A DNA stretch of 64,000 bases. Origin: M3007 sp037445225. Lineage in GTDB: Bacteria; Bacteroidota; Bacteroidia; Chitinophagales; Saprospiraceae. Location of the stretch: assembly GCA_037445225.1 (NCBI GenBank), contig JBBIKW010000003.1:62001-126000 (forward strand), given 5' to 3'. Below the pieces are notes generated by a model. That model was not told the origin of the DNA, did no database searches, and was given only the letters and a program-made list of their open reading frames with translations. Numbering within the stretch: the first letter of the stretch is position 1; each line of letters begins with the position of its first letter. The translations under genes and the position numbers were made by a program. Positions 33,114-42,516 of the stretch are shown here, one piece after another.

Positions 33114-33968
33114 ATGCCGCGCAGCCGCCCTACCTATCTGTCTGCGATCATCAGTATGGCCATGGTGTTGTTTCTTACCGGCCTCTTCGCGCTGTTGGCA
33201 CTTAACAGTAGGCGTATTGTCGCGCTGTTTAAAGAAAAGATAGATGTTTGGCTCGAGTTCAAACCCAACACGCCGCAGGAAGACATCGCCCGCATCATTC
33301 AACAGATCCGACAGGAGCCGTTCGTAAAACCAGAGACCATCACCTACATCACGCGAGAACAAGCGGCAGCCTCCATACGCCAAGATTTGGGCGATGATCG
33401 CCTCCTATTCGACCTGCCGGACCTCATGCACGACATAGTGCGGTTTCACGTGCGAGCCGACTTTTTCCAGCGCGATAGCCTACAGCAATGGCGAGAAACC
33501 CTCAAGCAGGACACACTCATCGCGGAGCTCTACGTTGAGACAACAGAGACTGGAAACATCAGCCGAAATCTCAACCTGTTAGCCGGTGCGACCTTAGGGT
33601 TAGCAGCGCTGCTGCTCTTTGTGGCCATCGTCATCATTTACAACACCATCCGGTTGGCATTGTACGCAAACCGATTTATCATCAAGAATCAGGAGCTAGT
33701 GGGTGCCTCTTGGAACTTTATCCTACAGCCATATCTCCGCCGCGGAGTCCTTAACGGCATCATCAGTGCCGTGTTGGCTATTGCCGCCCTTATCGGAGTA
33801 ATCAGTTGGATACCCCAGCAAATACCGGAGTGGGAGCAGATACGCGATATCAACGACATCCTAATTGTCTTCTTCGCGCTTTTTCTATTAGGAGTACTCC
33901 TCTCCGGGCTCAGCACTTACGTTGTTGTTCGTCGCTTTCTCTCGATGAAAATTGATGAATTATACTGA
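33114..33968 (+). CDS. ftsX: Cell-division ABC transporter permease FtsX
   Basis: The 284-residue protein has the FtsX layout. One N-terminal helix (residues about 8-30) precedes a periplasmic domain (about 35-160, IDVWLEFKPNTPQEDI...ITYITREQAAASIRQD). Three helices follow, with the FtsX segment NTIRLALYANRFIIKNQELVGASWNFI. With FtsE it controls peptidoglycan hydrolases at the septum. ftsE is not adjacent. It begins a cluster ftsX-DUF3098-uppP that is widespread in Bacteroidota. Confidence 0.93.
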   Translation: MPRSRPTYLSAIISMAMVLFLTGLFALLALNSRRIVALFKEKIDVWLEFKPNTPQEDIARIIQQIRQEPFVKPETITYITREQAAASIRQDLGDDRLLFDLPDLMHDIVRFHVRADFFQRDSLQQWRETLKQDTLIAELYVETTETGNISRNLNLLAGATLGLAALLLFVAIVIIYNTIRLALYANRFIIKNQELVGASWNFILQPYLRRGVLNGIISAVLAIAALIGVISWIPQQIPEWEQIRDINDILIVFFALFLLGVLLSGLSTYVVVRRFLSMKIDELY

Positions 33969-34000
33969 CTTTGACTGATTTTTTAAAAAACTACATCGAA

Positions 34001-34384
34001 ATGGCTAAACAACCGCAACGTCGGCCCAACACGCCGCCTCGGTCTGCGCCTAAGCAATCTGCTCGGCCCTACGAGTCGCGGAAATCCACCTCAAGTCGTT
34101 GGTTTGGGCGGTTTACAGAAAAGGGAGAGCCGTTCCTGTATGGGCCTCGCAATTTCATGGTCATGGGTGCTGGCCTCCTGCTGGTCATCTTAGGTTTAAT
34201 CGCCATGAGTGGGGGAGCTATGCCCGACCCAAACACCTGGGACCCGAACCTCATTTACAGCCCACGTCGCATCACGTTGGCGCCCATACTCATGATAGTG
34301 GGTTTCATATTGGTAGGCGTAGGCATCTTCCTCAAGCCTAAAGAGGAGGAAGCGCAAGGCACTTCTAAGGTCTCCACACCATGA
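34001..34384 (+). CDS. DUF3098 membrane protein
   Basis: The 127-residue protein has a basic Pro/Ser/Arg-rich N-terminus (to about 45) and two membrane helices (VMGAGLLLVILGLIAMSGG and LAPILMIVGFILVGVGIFL). These flank the DUF3098 signature DPNTWDPNLIYSPRRITLAP. Its role is unknown, but its constant place between ftsX and uppP suggests a link to envelope synthesis or division. A TTG at 33971 would lengthen it by 10 codons; ATG 34001 was preferred. Its stop overlaps the uppP start by ATGA. Confidence 0.9.
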   Translation: MAKQPQRRPNTPPRSAPKQSARPYESRKSTSSRWFGRFTEKGEPFLYGPRNFMVMGAGLLLVILGLIAMSGGAMPDPNTWDPNLIYSPRRITLAPILMIVGFILVGVGIFLKPKEEEAQGTSKVSTP

Positions 34385-35196
34385 ATTGGCTGCAGGCCAT
34401 TCTTTTAGCTATCGTAGAGGGACTGACGGAATTTCTGCCTGTGTCCTCCACGGGGCACATGATCATCGCTTCGACGGCTATGGGCATTGCCTCCGAGCCC
34501 TTCGTCAAGGTGTTTACCGTCACCATACAATTCGGCGCCATCTTGTCGGTGGTAGTCCTGTATCGCGACCGCTTTGGCCAACCCCTAAGGTTTTACCGCA
34601 ACATCTTTTTGGCGTTCCTACCCGCTGTCTTCTTCGGCTTTTTACTGAAAAAGCTCATCGACCAACTCTTAGAAAATGTGGTGGTCGTAGGGGTTGCCTT
34701 GATTGTGGGCGGTGTGGTCTTTCTCTTTTTAGACGAGCTCTTTGCTCATCGCGCCAAGGCAGACGGCACCATTGAACAGATGAGCTGGAAAAAAGCCGTA
34801 TCCATCGGGCTCTTTCAAGTTATCGCCATGGTACCAGGTGTCAGCCGTTCTGCTGCTACGATTATTGGTGGGCTGGTGCAGGGGCTTTCCCCGCGGGTAG
34901 CAGCGGAATTTTCTTTTTTTCTGGCTGTGCCCACCATGTTTGCGGCGGCGTGTAAATCGCTGTGGGACTACGGGCGCGAAGGTCGGCTGCAGTTCACTCC
35001 GCACGAGATGGGACTGCTCTTGATAGGGAATGTCGTGGGATTTGTCGTGGCCATGCTGGCCATCAAGGGTTTTATCCATTACCTGACCCGGCACGGCTTT
35101 CGGGTGTTTGGCTACTACCGCATCCTCGTAGGAGTCATCATCTTGCTGTTGGCCGGTGCCGGCTACTTTTCTGGAGTAGAAGTAGGTGCGTTTTGA
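34381..35196 (+). CDS. uppP: Undecaprenyl-diphosphate phosphatase
   Basis: The 271-residue polytopic protein has the two UppP motifs: EGLTEFLPVSSTGH (residues 13-26) and PGVSRSAATI (about 151-160). It recycles undecaprenyl pyrophosphate to the monophosphate carrier, and loss or overexpression alters bacitracin sensitivity in known systems. It is translationally coupled to the DUF3098 gene (4-bp overlap). The carrier it makes is the substrate of the WecA-like enzyme encoded elsewhere in the window. Confidence 0.95.
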   Translation: MNWLQAILLAIVEGLTEFLPVSSTGHMIIASTAMGIASEPFVKVFTVTIQFGAILSVVVLYRDRFGQPLRFYRNIFLAFLPAVFFGFLLKKLIDQLLENVVVVGVALIVGGVVFLFLDELFAHRAKADGTIEQMSWKKAVSIGLFQVIAMVPGVSRSAATIIGGLVQGLSPRVAAEFSFFLAVPTMFAAACKSLWDYGREGRLQFTPHEMGLLLIGNVVGFVVAMLAIKGFIHYLTRHGFRVFGYYRILVGVIILLLAGAGYFSGVEVGAF

Positions 35197-35223
35197 CAGC
35201 GCGGACGGCTGCATGTATTTTTG
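35192..35223 (+). promoter_or_regulatory. Bacteroidota promoter TTTG-N20-TATTTTTG before ung
   Basis: TTTG (35192-35195) and TATTTTTG (35216-35223) match both promoter elements at the expected 20-nt spacing, 16 bp before the ATG at 35240. The -33 box overlaps the last codons of uppP. Confidence 0.8.
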
Positions 35224-35239
35224 CGCGGGGCCACTAGCT

Positions 35240-35929
35240 ATGCCGGAGAAAGTTCAGAACGTCCAAATAGAGGAAAGCTGGAAACGCGTTTTAGCGGACG
35301 AGTTTCAGCAGCCCTACTTTGCTGCCATCAAGGCGTTTTTAGTGCAAGAAAAGAAGGCCGGAAAAGTCATCTATCCGCCCGGCCCGCTCATCTTTAACGC
35401 GTTCAACACGACGCCGTTCGACCAGGTGCGGGTCGTCATCTTAGGACAAGACCCTTACCACAATCCTAGCGAGGCCATGGGGCTGTGTTTTTCCGTGCCG
35501 CGCGGCATAAAGATCCCCCCTTCATTGGTAAACATCTTTCGAGAGATCGAACGCGACTTAGGTATTCCCATCCCTAAGCATGGCGATTTGACCTATTGGG
35601 CTCAGCAAGGTGTCCTGTTGCTCAACGCCATGCTCACGGTGGAGGCAGGCAAGCCCACCTCGCACCAAAAAATCGGTTGGCAAAATTTTACCGACGCCGT
35701 CATCCGCCGCCTATCGGACCTCAAAGAAGGCGTAGTGTTTCTGCTGTGGGGCAACTTCGCCAAGGGAAAGAAAGCGCTTATCGACGAGACGCGGCACTAC
35801 GTCTTGACAGCGCCCCACCCTTCACCCTTGGCCGGCGATGGGTTTGTGGGTTGTGGCCATTTTAGCCGAACGAATGAGCTCCTCCAAAAGCAAGGGCTAC
35901 CGCCCATTGACTGGTCTTTGCCCGATTGA
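35240..35929 (+). CDS. ung: Uracil-DNA glycosylase (family 1)
   Basis: The 229-residue protein has the catalytic water-activating aspartate in GQDPYH (D71) and the second motif HPSPLAGDG with its catalytic histidine (about residue 194). LLWGNFAKGKK is the family's Asn-containing loop. It excises uracil from DNA. The frame opens at 35186, but the promoter box at 35216-35223 lies downstream of that start, so ATG 35240 was chosen. Confidence 0.96.
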   Translation: MPEKVQNVQIEESWKRVLADEFQQPYFAAIKAFLVQEKKAGKVIYPPGPLIFNAFNTTPFDQVRVVILGQDPYHNPSEAMGLCFSVPRGIKIPPSLVNIFREIERDLGIPIPKHGDLTYWAQQGVLLLNAMLTVEAGKPTSHQKIGWQNFTDAVIRRLSDLKEGVVFLLWGNFAKGKKALIDETRHYVLTAPHPSPLAGDGFVGCGHFSRTNELLQKQGLPPIDWSLPD

Positions 35930-35946
35930 GGAAGCTCGGCACCGCC

Positions 35947-36330
35947 CTAGGGAGCGGTGTCTTCCCGATAGGCATGAGCCAATAAGTCCTCCATCGTCAC
36001 ATAGCGGAGCGCGGCTTCGTTAGTGCTTTCCAAGACGACGGGCGGAGCGACGCCTGCCTCCAAGGCTTCTTTCCAGCGCAGCGCACACAGGCACCACCGA
36101 TCGCCCGGGCGTAAACCCGGAAAGCGGTACATCGGGCGCGGCGTGATCAAGTCGTTTCCCCGTTCGTAGGTAAACGTTAGAAATTCCGCCGTCATGATGG
36201 CGCACACTACGTGGCGACCGTTGTCTTCTGGGCCAGTAGTACAGCAACCATCGCGATAAAAGCCCGTCAAGGGCTCTAAGCTGCACGGACGCAAAGGTTC
36301 GCCAAAGACATTGAGCGGGCGCTCTTCCAT
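35947..36330 (-). CDS. DUF2237 family protein
   Basis: The 127-residue protein matches the DUF2237 pattern: NVFGEPLRPCSLEPLTGFYRDGCC, TGPEDNGRHVVCAIMT, FPGLRPGDRWCLCALRW and PPVVLESTNEAALRYV. Conserved cysteines (CSL, GCC, WCLC) suggest metal or redox chemistry, but no function is established. The frame opens at 36399; ATG 36330 (MEERPLNVFGEPL) gives the family's usual start. It is convergent with ung, 17 bp apart. Confidence 0.9.
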   Translation of the reverse strand: MEERPLNVFGEPLRPCSLEPLTGFYRDGCCTTGPEDNGRHVVCAIMTAEFLTFTYERGNDLITPRPMYRFPGLRPGDRWCLCALRWKEALEAGVAPPVVLESTNEAALRYVTMEDLLAHAYREDTAP

Positions 36331-36424
36331 AACAGATATGAACTTTTCAATGAGTTGCAGCGCTCGCTGCGCGGCTCCATCTCCTCCAGCCTTGAACACC
36401 TACCAGAGCGATCGACCTGCCCGG

Positions 36425-37798
36425 CTAAGGCTGCACAAAAACTTTGCCTATCCAGTGGCGCTGTTCTTGCTGGAGACGGACGACATACCATCCTGCAGCC
36501 AAAGGCTGGAGTGCGACGCGCATTTGCCTCTGAAACAGAGCGAACTCGACGTGTGTTTCCCACAACAGCCGTCCCTCTGTGCTCCACAGGCTCAAATGGG
36601 CCGGTTGCCAAGCAGGAGGGAGACTTATCCAGAAGTCCGCCGTACGAGCAGGGTTGGGATATATTGCCGGGAGTTCCTGCTGAGAAGCAAGCTGAGCAGT
36701 GCTAACGACAATGTTTTTGCGCGGTCCCGCTAACACCGCGCGCATGTGGTCGACCTGGCCGCGCGTAAACATATTCATGCAGTCTTCGCGCGCATAGTCC
36801 ATATAGTTTTCGACAAGGTCGGGCATGTCTGTGCCGTAATACGGCTCTATTTTGACACAAGTATTCCGACTTTTGTTGCAGTCGAAGTCCGACTGAGCAT
36901 TGGCAAAAGGCGTATCGTCGATACCGTCGCTCTGGTTGCAATTGTTGGGCAGCCCCAATAGGCCACCATCTCCCCAGATGTGGCGCAGACCTAAGTAATG
37001 GCCGACCTCGTGCGTAGCCGTCCGCCCGCGAATAACCAGGTTGGCATTCGGCTCGGTGGGATGGGGTAAAGGATTAGGGTTGTTGCGCCCTACTGTTCGG
37101 AAGTCGATTACGACGCCATCCTGACCGATCTCTGGAGCACCGCTGTTGGCGGGCCAATTGGGCAAGTTGTTAGGCGGAAAGGCAAAGCCCAAGATTTGTC
37201 CGAGCGGAATGCCGGCTATGGAGATGGGCTGAATACGACAAATCCAAATATTCAAGTAGCGAGAGGGATCTTTAGCATCGCTACCTCCTTGAGCGCTGCT
37301 TTTAAGGTTAGCCATCAAGTTGCCGTCAAAAATGTTGAGTTGGAAGTTGGCATTCGTCTTTACTCGCCGAATTTCGTCCAACTGAAAGCGGATACGCGCA
37401 TTGCCCGCTACGGGCTGGAAGATCGCGCGCAGGTTGGCGGTGTCGGCGTTAAGGCGGTTAAAATCTTCATTTAAGACGGCCATTTGGTCGAGCAGAACGC
37501 TGTCAGGAAGGTTTTCTTCCGGCTGCTTCCAGACGACATGCAGCACTACGGGAATTACCCATTCGCTCCGTTCGGCAGCTGCGGCAGCGGAGCGCACTGC
37601 ACTCTGGCGGCATTGCTTGAAGGTAGCCTCAAAATCTTCGTAGAGCTGGGGATAGTGCTCGCGTACGATGTACAGAAAGAGCTCCTGCCCACAACCCACC
37701 ACGGCAGTGGCTTCGCCCTGAGCCCATCCTGGCAGCTGCTGGGCCACAAGGGCGATAAGGAAGAAGGAGCGATACCAAAAAGAAATGGCTTTGTGCAT
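36425..37798 (-). CDS. Secreted M43 (pappalysin-like) zinc metalloprotease with T9SS sorting domain
   Basis: The 457-residue product has a signal peptide (ending QLPGWAQ) and a pro-region (about 30-80). The M43 catalytic domain has the zinc motif HEVGHYLGLRH (H263, E264, H267, H273) and a Met-turn in ENYMDY. A C-terminal type A sorting domain follows (IYPNPARTADFW...LAAGWYVVRL...VFVQP). It should be exported across the outer membrane by T9SS and cleave extracellular proteins. Cysteines around DCNKSRNTC suggest disulfides. Substrate unknown. Confidence 0.92.
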   Translation of the reverse strand: MHKAISFWYRSFFLIALVAQQLPGWAQGEATAVVGCGQELFLYIVREHYPQLYEDFEATFKQCRQSAVRSAAAAAERSEWVIPVVLHVVWKQPEENLPDSVLLDQMAVLNEDFNRLNADTANLRAIFQPVAGNARIRFQLDEIRRVKTNANFQLNIFDGNLMANLKSSAQGGSDAKDPSRYLNIWICRIQPISIAGIPLGQILGFAFPPNNLPNWPANSGAPEIGQDGVVIDFRTVGRNNPNPLPHPTEPNANLVIRGRTATHEVGHYLGLRHIWGDGGLLGLPNNCNQSDGIDDTPFANAQSDFDCNKSRNTCVKIEPYYGTDMPDLVENYMDYAREDCMNMFTRGQVDHMRAVLAGPRKNIVVSTAQLASQQELPAIYPNPARTADFWISLPPAWQPAHLSLWSTEGRLLWETHVEFALFQRQMRVALQPLAAGWYVVRLQQEQRHWIGKVFVQP

Positions 37799-37882
37799 GA
37801 TAGCATTTTCGATGAGGCGGTTAGAGACAAGTCGCCTCTAAGTTAAGCCCTCTTTTTTGTTACCTGTATCCGCACAGGCCAT

Positions 37883-37915
37883 AAAAAAGCCTGCCCCGCA
37901 TTGCGCAGAGCAGGC
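37883..37915 (-). terminator. Rho-independent terminator after htrA-like gene
   Basis: On the minus strand GCCTGC (37915-37910) pairs with GCAGGC (37894-37889) around a GC-rich loop and is followed by TTTTTT (37888-37883). It lies 38 bp after the protease stop. Confidence 0.85.
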
Positions 37916-37952
37916 ACATCAAAACAAAACGAAAAACCAACTTATCTTTTTT

Positions 37953-39119
37953 CTATTCTCCTAAGGTTCGGAGAGGAACCTGTAACGTTTTTTCTGTGCC
38001 GTTTCGTATAACGGTGAGAGTAATCGTCTCTCCAGCCCTCGAACGCGCCACTATTTCCTGAAGTTCGGGCACATTGGTGACGTTGCGGCCATTGATTTTC
38101 GTGATAATATCGTTTGGACGCACTCCTGCCCGGGCAGCCGACCCGCGCGGGTCGATATCCTTAACCCAAACCCCTGGGACAAAAGGAATTCCCAACTGAT
38201 TGGCCAGATGCCCATCGAGGGTGGCAATATCGACGCCGAGATAGACGCGGCGATATTTGCCGTACTTGATAAGGTCGTCGGCAATTCGCCGGGCAAGGTT
38301 TACCGGTATAGCAAAAGAATATCCGGCGAAGGCGCCCGTAGGCGACGCTATAGCAGTGTTGATGCCGATGAGTCGGCCCTGCACGTCTACTAACGCGCCA
38401 CCCGAATTGCCGGGGTTCACCGCCGCATCGGTCTGAATGAAGGACTCGATAGGCGCGCCGCGGCGAATAATGTTGATATCGCGGCTTTTGGCACTCACAA
38501 TACCCGCTGTTACCGTAGAGGTCAAGTCGAAGGGGTTTCCTACTGCCAACACCCACTCTCCTACGCGAACGGCGTCGGAATTTCCCAATTCAATAGCAGG
38601 TAACCCAGTAGCGTCGATTTTGAGCACAGCCATGTCGGTGTTGGCGTCGGCGCCGACCAGCCGCGCCTTGAATTCGCGCCCATCGTGCAGCGTAATGGTG
38701 TACTCGTCGGCAAACTCAATAACATGGTTATTGGTCAAGATGTAGCCGTCACTGCTGTAAATGACACCGGAACCGGTACCCGAACGCGGCCGCACTTCCT
38801 CCTCAAAAAAGAAGAAACGGTCGCCAAAGAAAAACTGGAAGGGGTCGGTGCGCCGATAGCGCTTTACCGCCGCTTCGCGGCTCTCCGAAGCTTTGATATG
38901 CACGACTGCGGGCATGGAGCGCTCCGCCGCCCGAGTAAAATCTAAGGAGAAAGCGCCCTCCGGATGTTCGTAACGCACTTGTCGAACCATATTCGCCGAA
39001 ACCGAAGGTTCAGACAAGACCTCTTTTTCATCCTTTCGGCTCTCCGTCCACTTCATCGCACCGAAGGTAACCAGCCCTCCGGCAGCACCTGCAACCAATG
39101 CAAACCAAAATTTACTCAT
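37953..39119 (-). CDS. HtrA/DegP-like serine protease with one PDZ domain
   Basis: The 388-residue protein has an N-terminal membrane anchor (WFALVAGAAGGLVTFGAM) and a trypsin-like domain with the triad H132 (TNNHVI), D162 (NTDMAVL) and S239 (PGNSGGAL). A single PDZ domain follows (about 290-388, GVWVKDIDPRGSAARAGV). One PDZ and an anchor place it nearer DegS/HhoA than DegP. It should degrade or sense misfolded envelope proteins. An aromatic loop (FQFFFGDRFFFFEEE, 94-108) before the catalytic core is unusual-looking but occurs in this family. Confidence 0.93.
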   Translation of the reverse strand: MSKFWFALVAGAAGGLVTFGAMKWTESRKDEKEVLSEPSVSANMVRQVRYEHPEGAFSLDFTRAAERSMPAVVHIKASESREAAVKRYRRTDPFQFFFGDRFFFFEEEVRPRSGTGSGVIYSSDGYILTNNHVIEFADEYTITLHDGREFKARLVGADANTDMAVLKIDATGLPAIELGNSDAVRVGEWVLAVGNPFDLTSTVTAGIVSAKSRDINIIRRGAPIESFIQTDAAVNPGNSGGALVDVQGRLIGINTAIASPTGAFAGYSFAIPVNLARRIADDLIKYGKYRRVYLGVDIATLDGHLANQLGIPFVPGVWVKDIDPRGSAARAGVRPNDIITKINGRNVTNVPELQEIVARSRAGETITLTVIRNGTEKTLQVPLRTLGE

Positions 39120-39158
39120 CTTACAGTCCTAATTGGTTTTCGCTTATGCTTGTTGGCC

Positions 39159-39166
39159 TACCTTTG
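39159..39166 (+). promoter_or_regulatory. Bacteroidota -7 box TACCTTTG upstream of HD-domain gene
   Basis: An exact TAnnTTTG match. The leader to the ATG at 39264 would be about 90 nt, longer than for other genes here. TTG at 39133-39135 is 23 nt upstream. Confidence 0.5.
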
Positions 39167-39263
39167 CCTTAAAAAACGATTTACAGGCCTTCTTGGCTTC
39201 TCAAAATCCGCTCTTTAACTTCTCTTTAACTTCAGCCTATACCCAGAAACGCAACTCGCCGCA

Positions 39264-39920
39264 ATGACCGTTCAAGATGACTTCTTCAACGCTGAGCGAT
39301 TGATAAAGAGAGCGTCTTCATCGCCTACAGATACTACAACACTGCAGTTGCGGCAATTGTTGCGGCCAGAGACGGAATTAGAACAGCATTTGTTGAGCCT
39401 TCCAGAGTTTCAAGTCGGCTTGCTTTGGGGAAGGCCTCGATTTGGGCATCCAGAGGGCGAAATCGCCTTTCACGTCCGCGAAATCTGGGCAAATATCGAC
39501 CGCATCGAGCACTTGTCCAAGGAGACGCGCCGGCAACTGCGCCTCATCGCGCTCGTTCACGATACCTTCAAGTATGCTGAGGAGCGAACCCGTCCGCGCA
39601 ACTGGGCACGACACCATGGCCCGCTTGCGCGGCGTTTCTTAGAGAAGTATACGGATGAACGCGCCGTATTAGATGTTGTGGAAGCTCACGACGACGCCTA
39701 CTACGCCTGGTTAGGGCACAAAAGCGAGGCGTTTCGGCGCGAAAATCCCGATAAGACCCTAGAGCACCTCCTAAAGAAGGTGAACCATTGCCTCCAGCTC
39801 TACTACCTTTTTTTTAAGTGCGATACACAAACCGGAGACAAGATTCAAGCGCCCGTCCACTGGTTTGAGCAGAACGTAGCAGGGATTGTCCCCGTAAGCA
39901 TTCGCGAGGATATCTGGTGA
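39264..39920 (+). CDS. HD-domain metal-dependent phosphohydrolase
   Basis: The 218-residue protein carries HD-superfamily features: a histidine in IAFHVREIWANID, the HD pair in LIALVHDTFKYAEE, RHHGPLARRFLEKY and a further metal ligand region VEAHDDAYYAW. The substrate (nucleotide, second messenger or other phosphoester) cannot be told. It has no signal peptide, so it is cytoplasmic. It stands alone and is convergent with the PIG-L gene 14 bp away. Confidence 0.82.
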   Translation: MTVQDDFFNAERLIKRASSSPTDTTTLQLRQLLRPETELEQHLLSLPEFQVGLLWGRPRFGHPEGEIAFHVREIWANIDRIEHLSKETRRQLRLIALVHDTFKYAEERTRPRNWARHHGPLARRFLEKYTDERAVLDVVEAHDDAYYAWLGHKSEAFRRENPDKTLEHLLKKVNHCLQLYYLFFKCDTQTGDKIQAPVHWFEQNVAGIVPVSIREDIW

Positions 39921-39934
39921 CACCTTTACGGTAC

Positions 39935-42484
39935 CTACCTTCTTTGAGCACTTAGAGAAAGAAGGTTGGCGAACAGTCGATAGGCACCGGGGACGCCGGC
40001 GGGGAGCTGTCGAAAGAAGGATAGGCCCGTGTAAACGAAGTGCCCTTTCCCATAGGATGCTACCAGCAGGGCTCCTTCTGTGAGCGGTTCGCCCGGATCT
40101 TGACATGCCAACAGAGGAGTAAAGGCCGGATCCCATTGGTCTGGGAAATATAGCCCTCGTTCTTGCACCCAACCCTCAAAGTCTTGAGCTGTGATGGCGT
40201 TCGGGTAGGTTAGAGCGGGGTGCTCCGGTTTCAGTATGCGCATCGGCGCCGTTTCGTCAGTAACCCGTACCCGGCTCAAGCGCAAGAGCAGGGGCGATAC
40301 AGAGGGTACGACCAAGTCGAAGCTGTTGTTGTACTGAGTAATGAGGGTGCCGCCGTTTTGCACATACTCGAAAAGCAACGGTTGATGGTGCTTTAGCGCC
40401 TCGCGAGTGTTATAGGCGCGGATACCCAACACGATGGCGTCGAAACCCTTCAGACCTTCTCGAGTGATATCCTTATCGTCGAGCAGCACTACCTCGCAGC
40501 CCAGGCGGCGTAAAGCCTCCGGCCCATCATCGCCGGCGCCCATGTAATAGCCGACGCGACGAGCGGCCACGTGCCAGTCTAAGCGAACGGCGTGGGCAAC
40601 GGCCGGCAGCAGAATGCGCTGGGTGGGAATATGGTCGTACTGGACTATCACCATTCGGTCGCTGTATTGCTTTCCATCAACCTCTACCACAGCCCTAATT
40701 GGCGACATATCTGGGCCGGTCGGTGCGCTCACGGAGAAAGTATAGCTCGCCTCTTGGCCCTTTCGCGCTAAGAAGACCTCGGGGCGACCGTTGGGCGTGG
40801 AAACAGACCAAGCCTTGGGCGTAATCAGCTGCAAGCGGCACGTGATGCTGTCGCGGAACGCCTGTACGCGCACTGTGACGGGGATCTCCTTGGAGCGGGT
40901 TCGGGAAATGAGATAACACGGCTCGCTGAATGCCACAAAGGCGGGCGGCAGGATGTCGAAAGGCTGCCATATTTCGCCCTTGTCCGGCGCTTCTGTTTTG
41001 CAGGCCACTATTGTTTCGTGTTCTAAGGGAACACCCCCAATGGCGAAGCGCCACACGACTCGAAAAGCGCGCGGTGTCTCCGGAAGGGTTCTCCATTGCG
41101 GCGTATCCACGACGTACATGCCGTTGGTGAAAGGCGCGCGCAACCAGAAGGGCGCTGTAAAACCGATGGTATCGGGCAAGCGCACAGCGCGCGAATGTAC
41201 CCAGCTGCGGTTAAGCGACAGCGGTTGGGCGCAAAGGGTATCAAACAGAGCCGGAGCGATGCGGATGCCTTCAAGTACCACAGGAAAATCGGCCGAGGGC
41301 GCCGACCGATAGATGCATTCCAAGCGCAGCGGAACCACCTCGCCGGGCGATGCTCCCGTCTCGGCTGTCGTTGCCTCTGCATACAAGCCTAAGCAGCCGA
41401 GGATGACCGCTTCCGTTTCCGCCGCTTTGATACGCTTCCAGTGGCTGTCGGGCAGGGCACGGATGAGCTGCAGGGCGCGCAGCAGGTCGGGCACCGATGC
41501 CGCGGGCTGATCGGAGCGAAAGTTTCGATCCACCTGGGCCAACAGCTCGCCAATGGGAGCGCCACCCGGCAGACGCGTCCACGTGGTGTTAATGCCTTCA
41601 AACAAATCATTCGCTTTAGGGCGATCGCCCGCTACCCAGTCGAAGTACTCCAAGGTTTCGCCTCGCGTACTAAGAGAGCCAAACCCTTGGCACCGGTGCA
41701 TCGAGCGCGCCTCTGCCGCTATTTCGGTGTTGCTTTTGCCTTTTAGCGGCAAATAGACACCGGCATCTATGGAAAACAGATGGCTTTTGTCCATCTTCTC
41801 AAACGCTTCTCGCCCACCGAAGAAAAACCAAGAGGTGTTGAAAAACAAGCGCTTGGGCTGCCAGGGAGACAACCACTGCAGTTGCTCTGGATAGGCATCG
41901 GCTCGGCCAGCTAAGTGAAAGCCCTCCAAGGCCAGCATAGCGGAGGCCGTATGGTGGCCGTGCGTGCGCGTGTTCTTGTCGTGCGAAAAGCGGTTGACGA
42001 TAATGTCGGGCTGCGTCTCTCGGATCACCTGTACCAGGTCCCCCAGCACAGCATCCTTATCCCAGATGCGCAGAGTTTCGCCTGGCGTTTTGGAAAAGCC
42101 AAAGTCGTTAGCCCGGGTGAAGCGCTGGTGCCCGCCGTCGATAGCGCGCGCCATAAGTAGTTCTTGGGTGCGCAGTACGCCTAAGGCTTCGCCGAATTCT
42201 GCGCCGATGAGGTTTTGCCCGCCATCGCCCCGCGTTAGGGACAAATAGGTGGTGTGGAGGCGCTTTTCGTTGGCGCAATACGAGATGAAGCGCTGATTTT
42301 CGTCGTCGGGGTGTGCAGCCACATATAAGACCGAACCCAACACGCTGAGCCGCTTGATGGCATCGTGCAGATCGGCGGCACTGGGCTTGCGCGGCTGCTG
42401 GGCTAAAACGACCGAGCTGCATATCCAACCGGCTAACAGTGCCCAAAAGGTAAATGGGAACACGCGTGAGCTCATGCCTAACAT
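39935..42484 (-). CDS. PIG-L/LmbE family deacetylase, multidomain, exported
   Basis: An 849-residue protein with a signal peptide (ending SSVVLAQ). The PIG-L domain has the zinc motif AHPDDE (57-62) and HGHH (175-178). A large beta-rich middle follows (about 330-640), then a C-terminal class I amidotransferase-like alpha/beta segment (about 645-849: EALRRLGCEVVLLDDKDI, FEYVQNGGTLITQYNN). Such proteins deacetylate N-acetylated sugars; this long form is common in Bacteroidota and is of unproven substrate. ATG 42484 or the one at 42475 could be used. The polysaccharide deacetylase gene lies 33 bp upstream and is probably in the same unit. Confidence 0.88.
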   Translation of the reverse strand: MLGMSSRVFPFTFWALLAGWICSSVVLAQQPRKPSAADLHDAIKRLSVLGSVLYVAAHPDDENQRFISYCANEKRLHTTYLSLTRGDGGQNLIGAEFGEALGVLRTQELLMARAIDGGHQRFTRANDFGFSKTPGETLRIWDKDAVLGDLVQVIRETQPDIIVNRFSHDKNTRTHGHHTASAMLALEGFHLAGRADAYPEQLQWLSPWQPKRLFFNTSWFFFGGREAFEKMDKSHLFSIDAGVYLPLKGKSNTEIAAEARSMHRCQGFGSLSTRGETLEYFDWVAGDRPKANDLFEGINTTWTRLPGGAPIGELLAQVDRNFRSDQPAASVPDLLRALQLIRALPDSHWKRIKAAETEAVILGCLGLYAEATTAETGASPGEVVPLRLECIYRSAPSADFPVVLEGIRIAPALFDTLCAQPLSLNRSWVHSRAVRLPDTIGFTAPFWLRAPFTNGMYVVDTPQWRTLPETPRAFRVVWRFAIGGVPLEHETIVACKTEAPDKGEIWQPFDILPPAFVAFSEPCYLISRTRSKEIPVTVRVQAFRDSITCRLQLITPKAWSVSTPNGRPEVFLARKGQEASYTFSVSAPTGPDMSPIRAVVEVDGKQYSDRMVIVQYDHIPTQRILLPAVAHAVRLDWHVAARRVGYYMGAGDDGPEALRRLGCEVVLLDDKDITREGLKGFDAIVLGIRAYNTREALKHHQPLLFEYVQNGGTLITQYNNSFDLVVPSVSPLLLRLSRVRVTDETAPMRILKPEHPALTYPNAITAQDFEGWVQERGLYFPDQWDPAFTPLLACQDPGEPLTEGALLVASYGKGHFVYTGLSFFRQLPAGVPGAYRLFANLLSLSAQRR

Positions 42485-42516
42485 TCCTCCATTTTTGGCG
42501 GTGAAAATAGGCAGCT

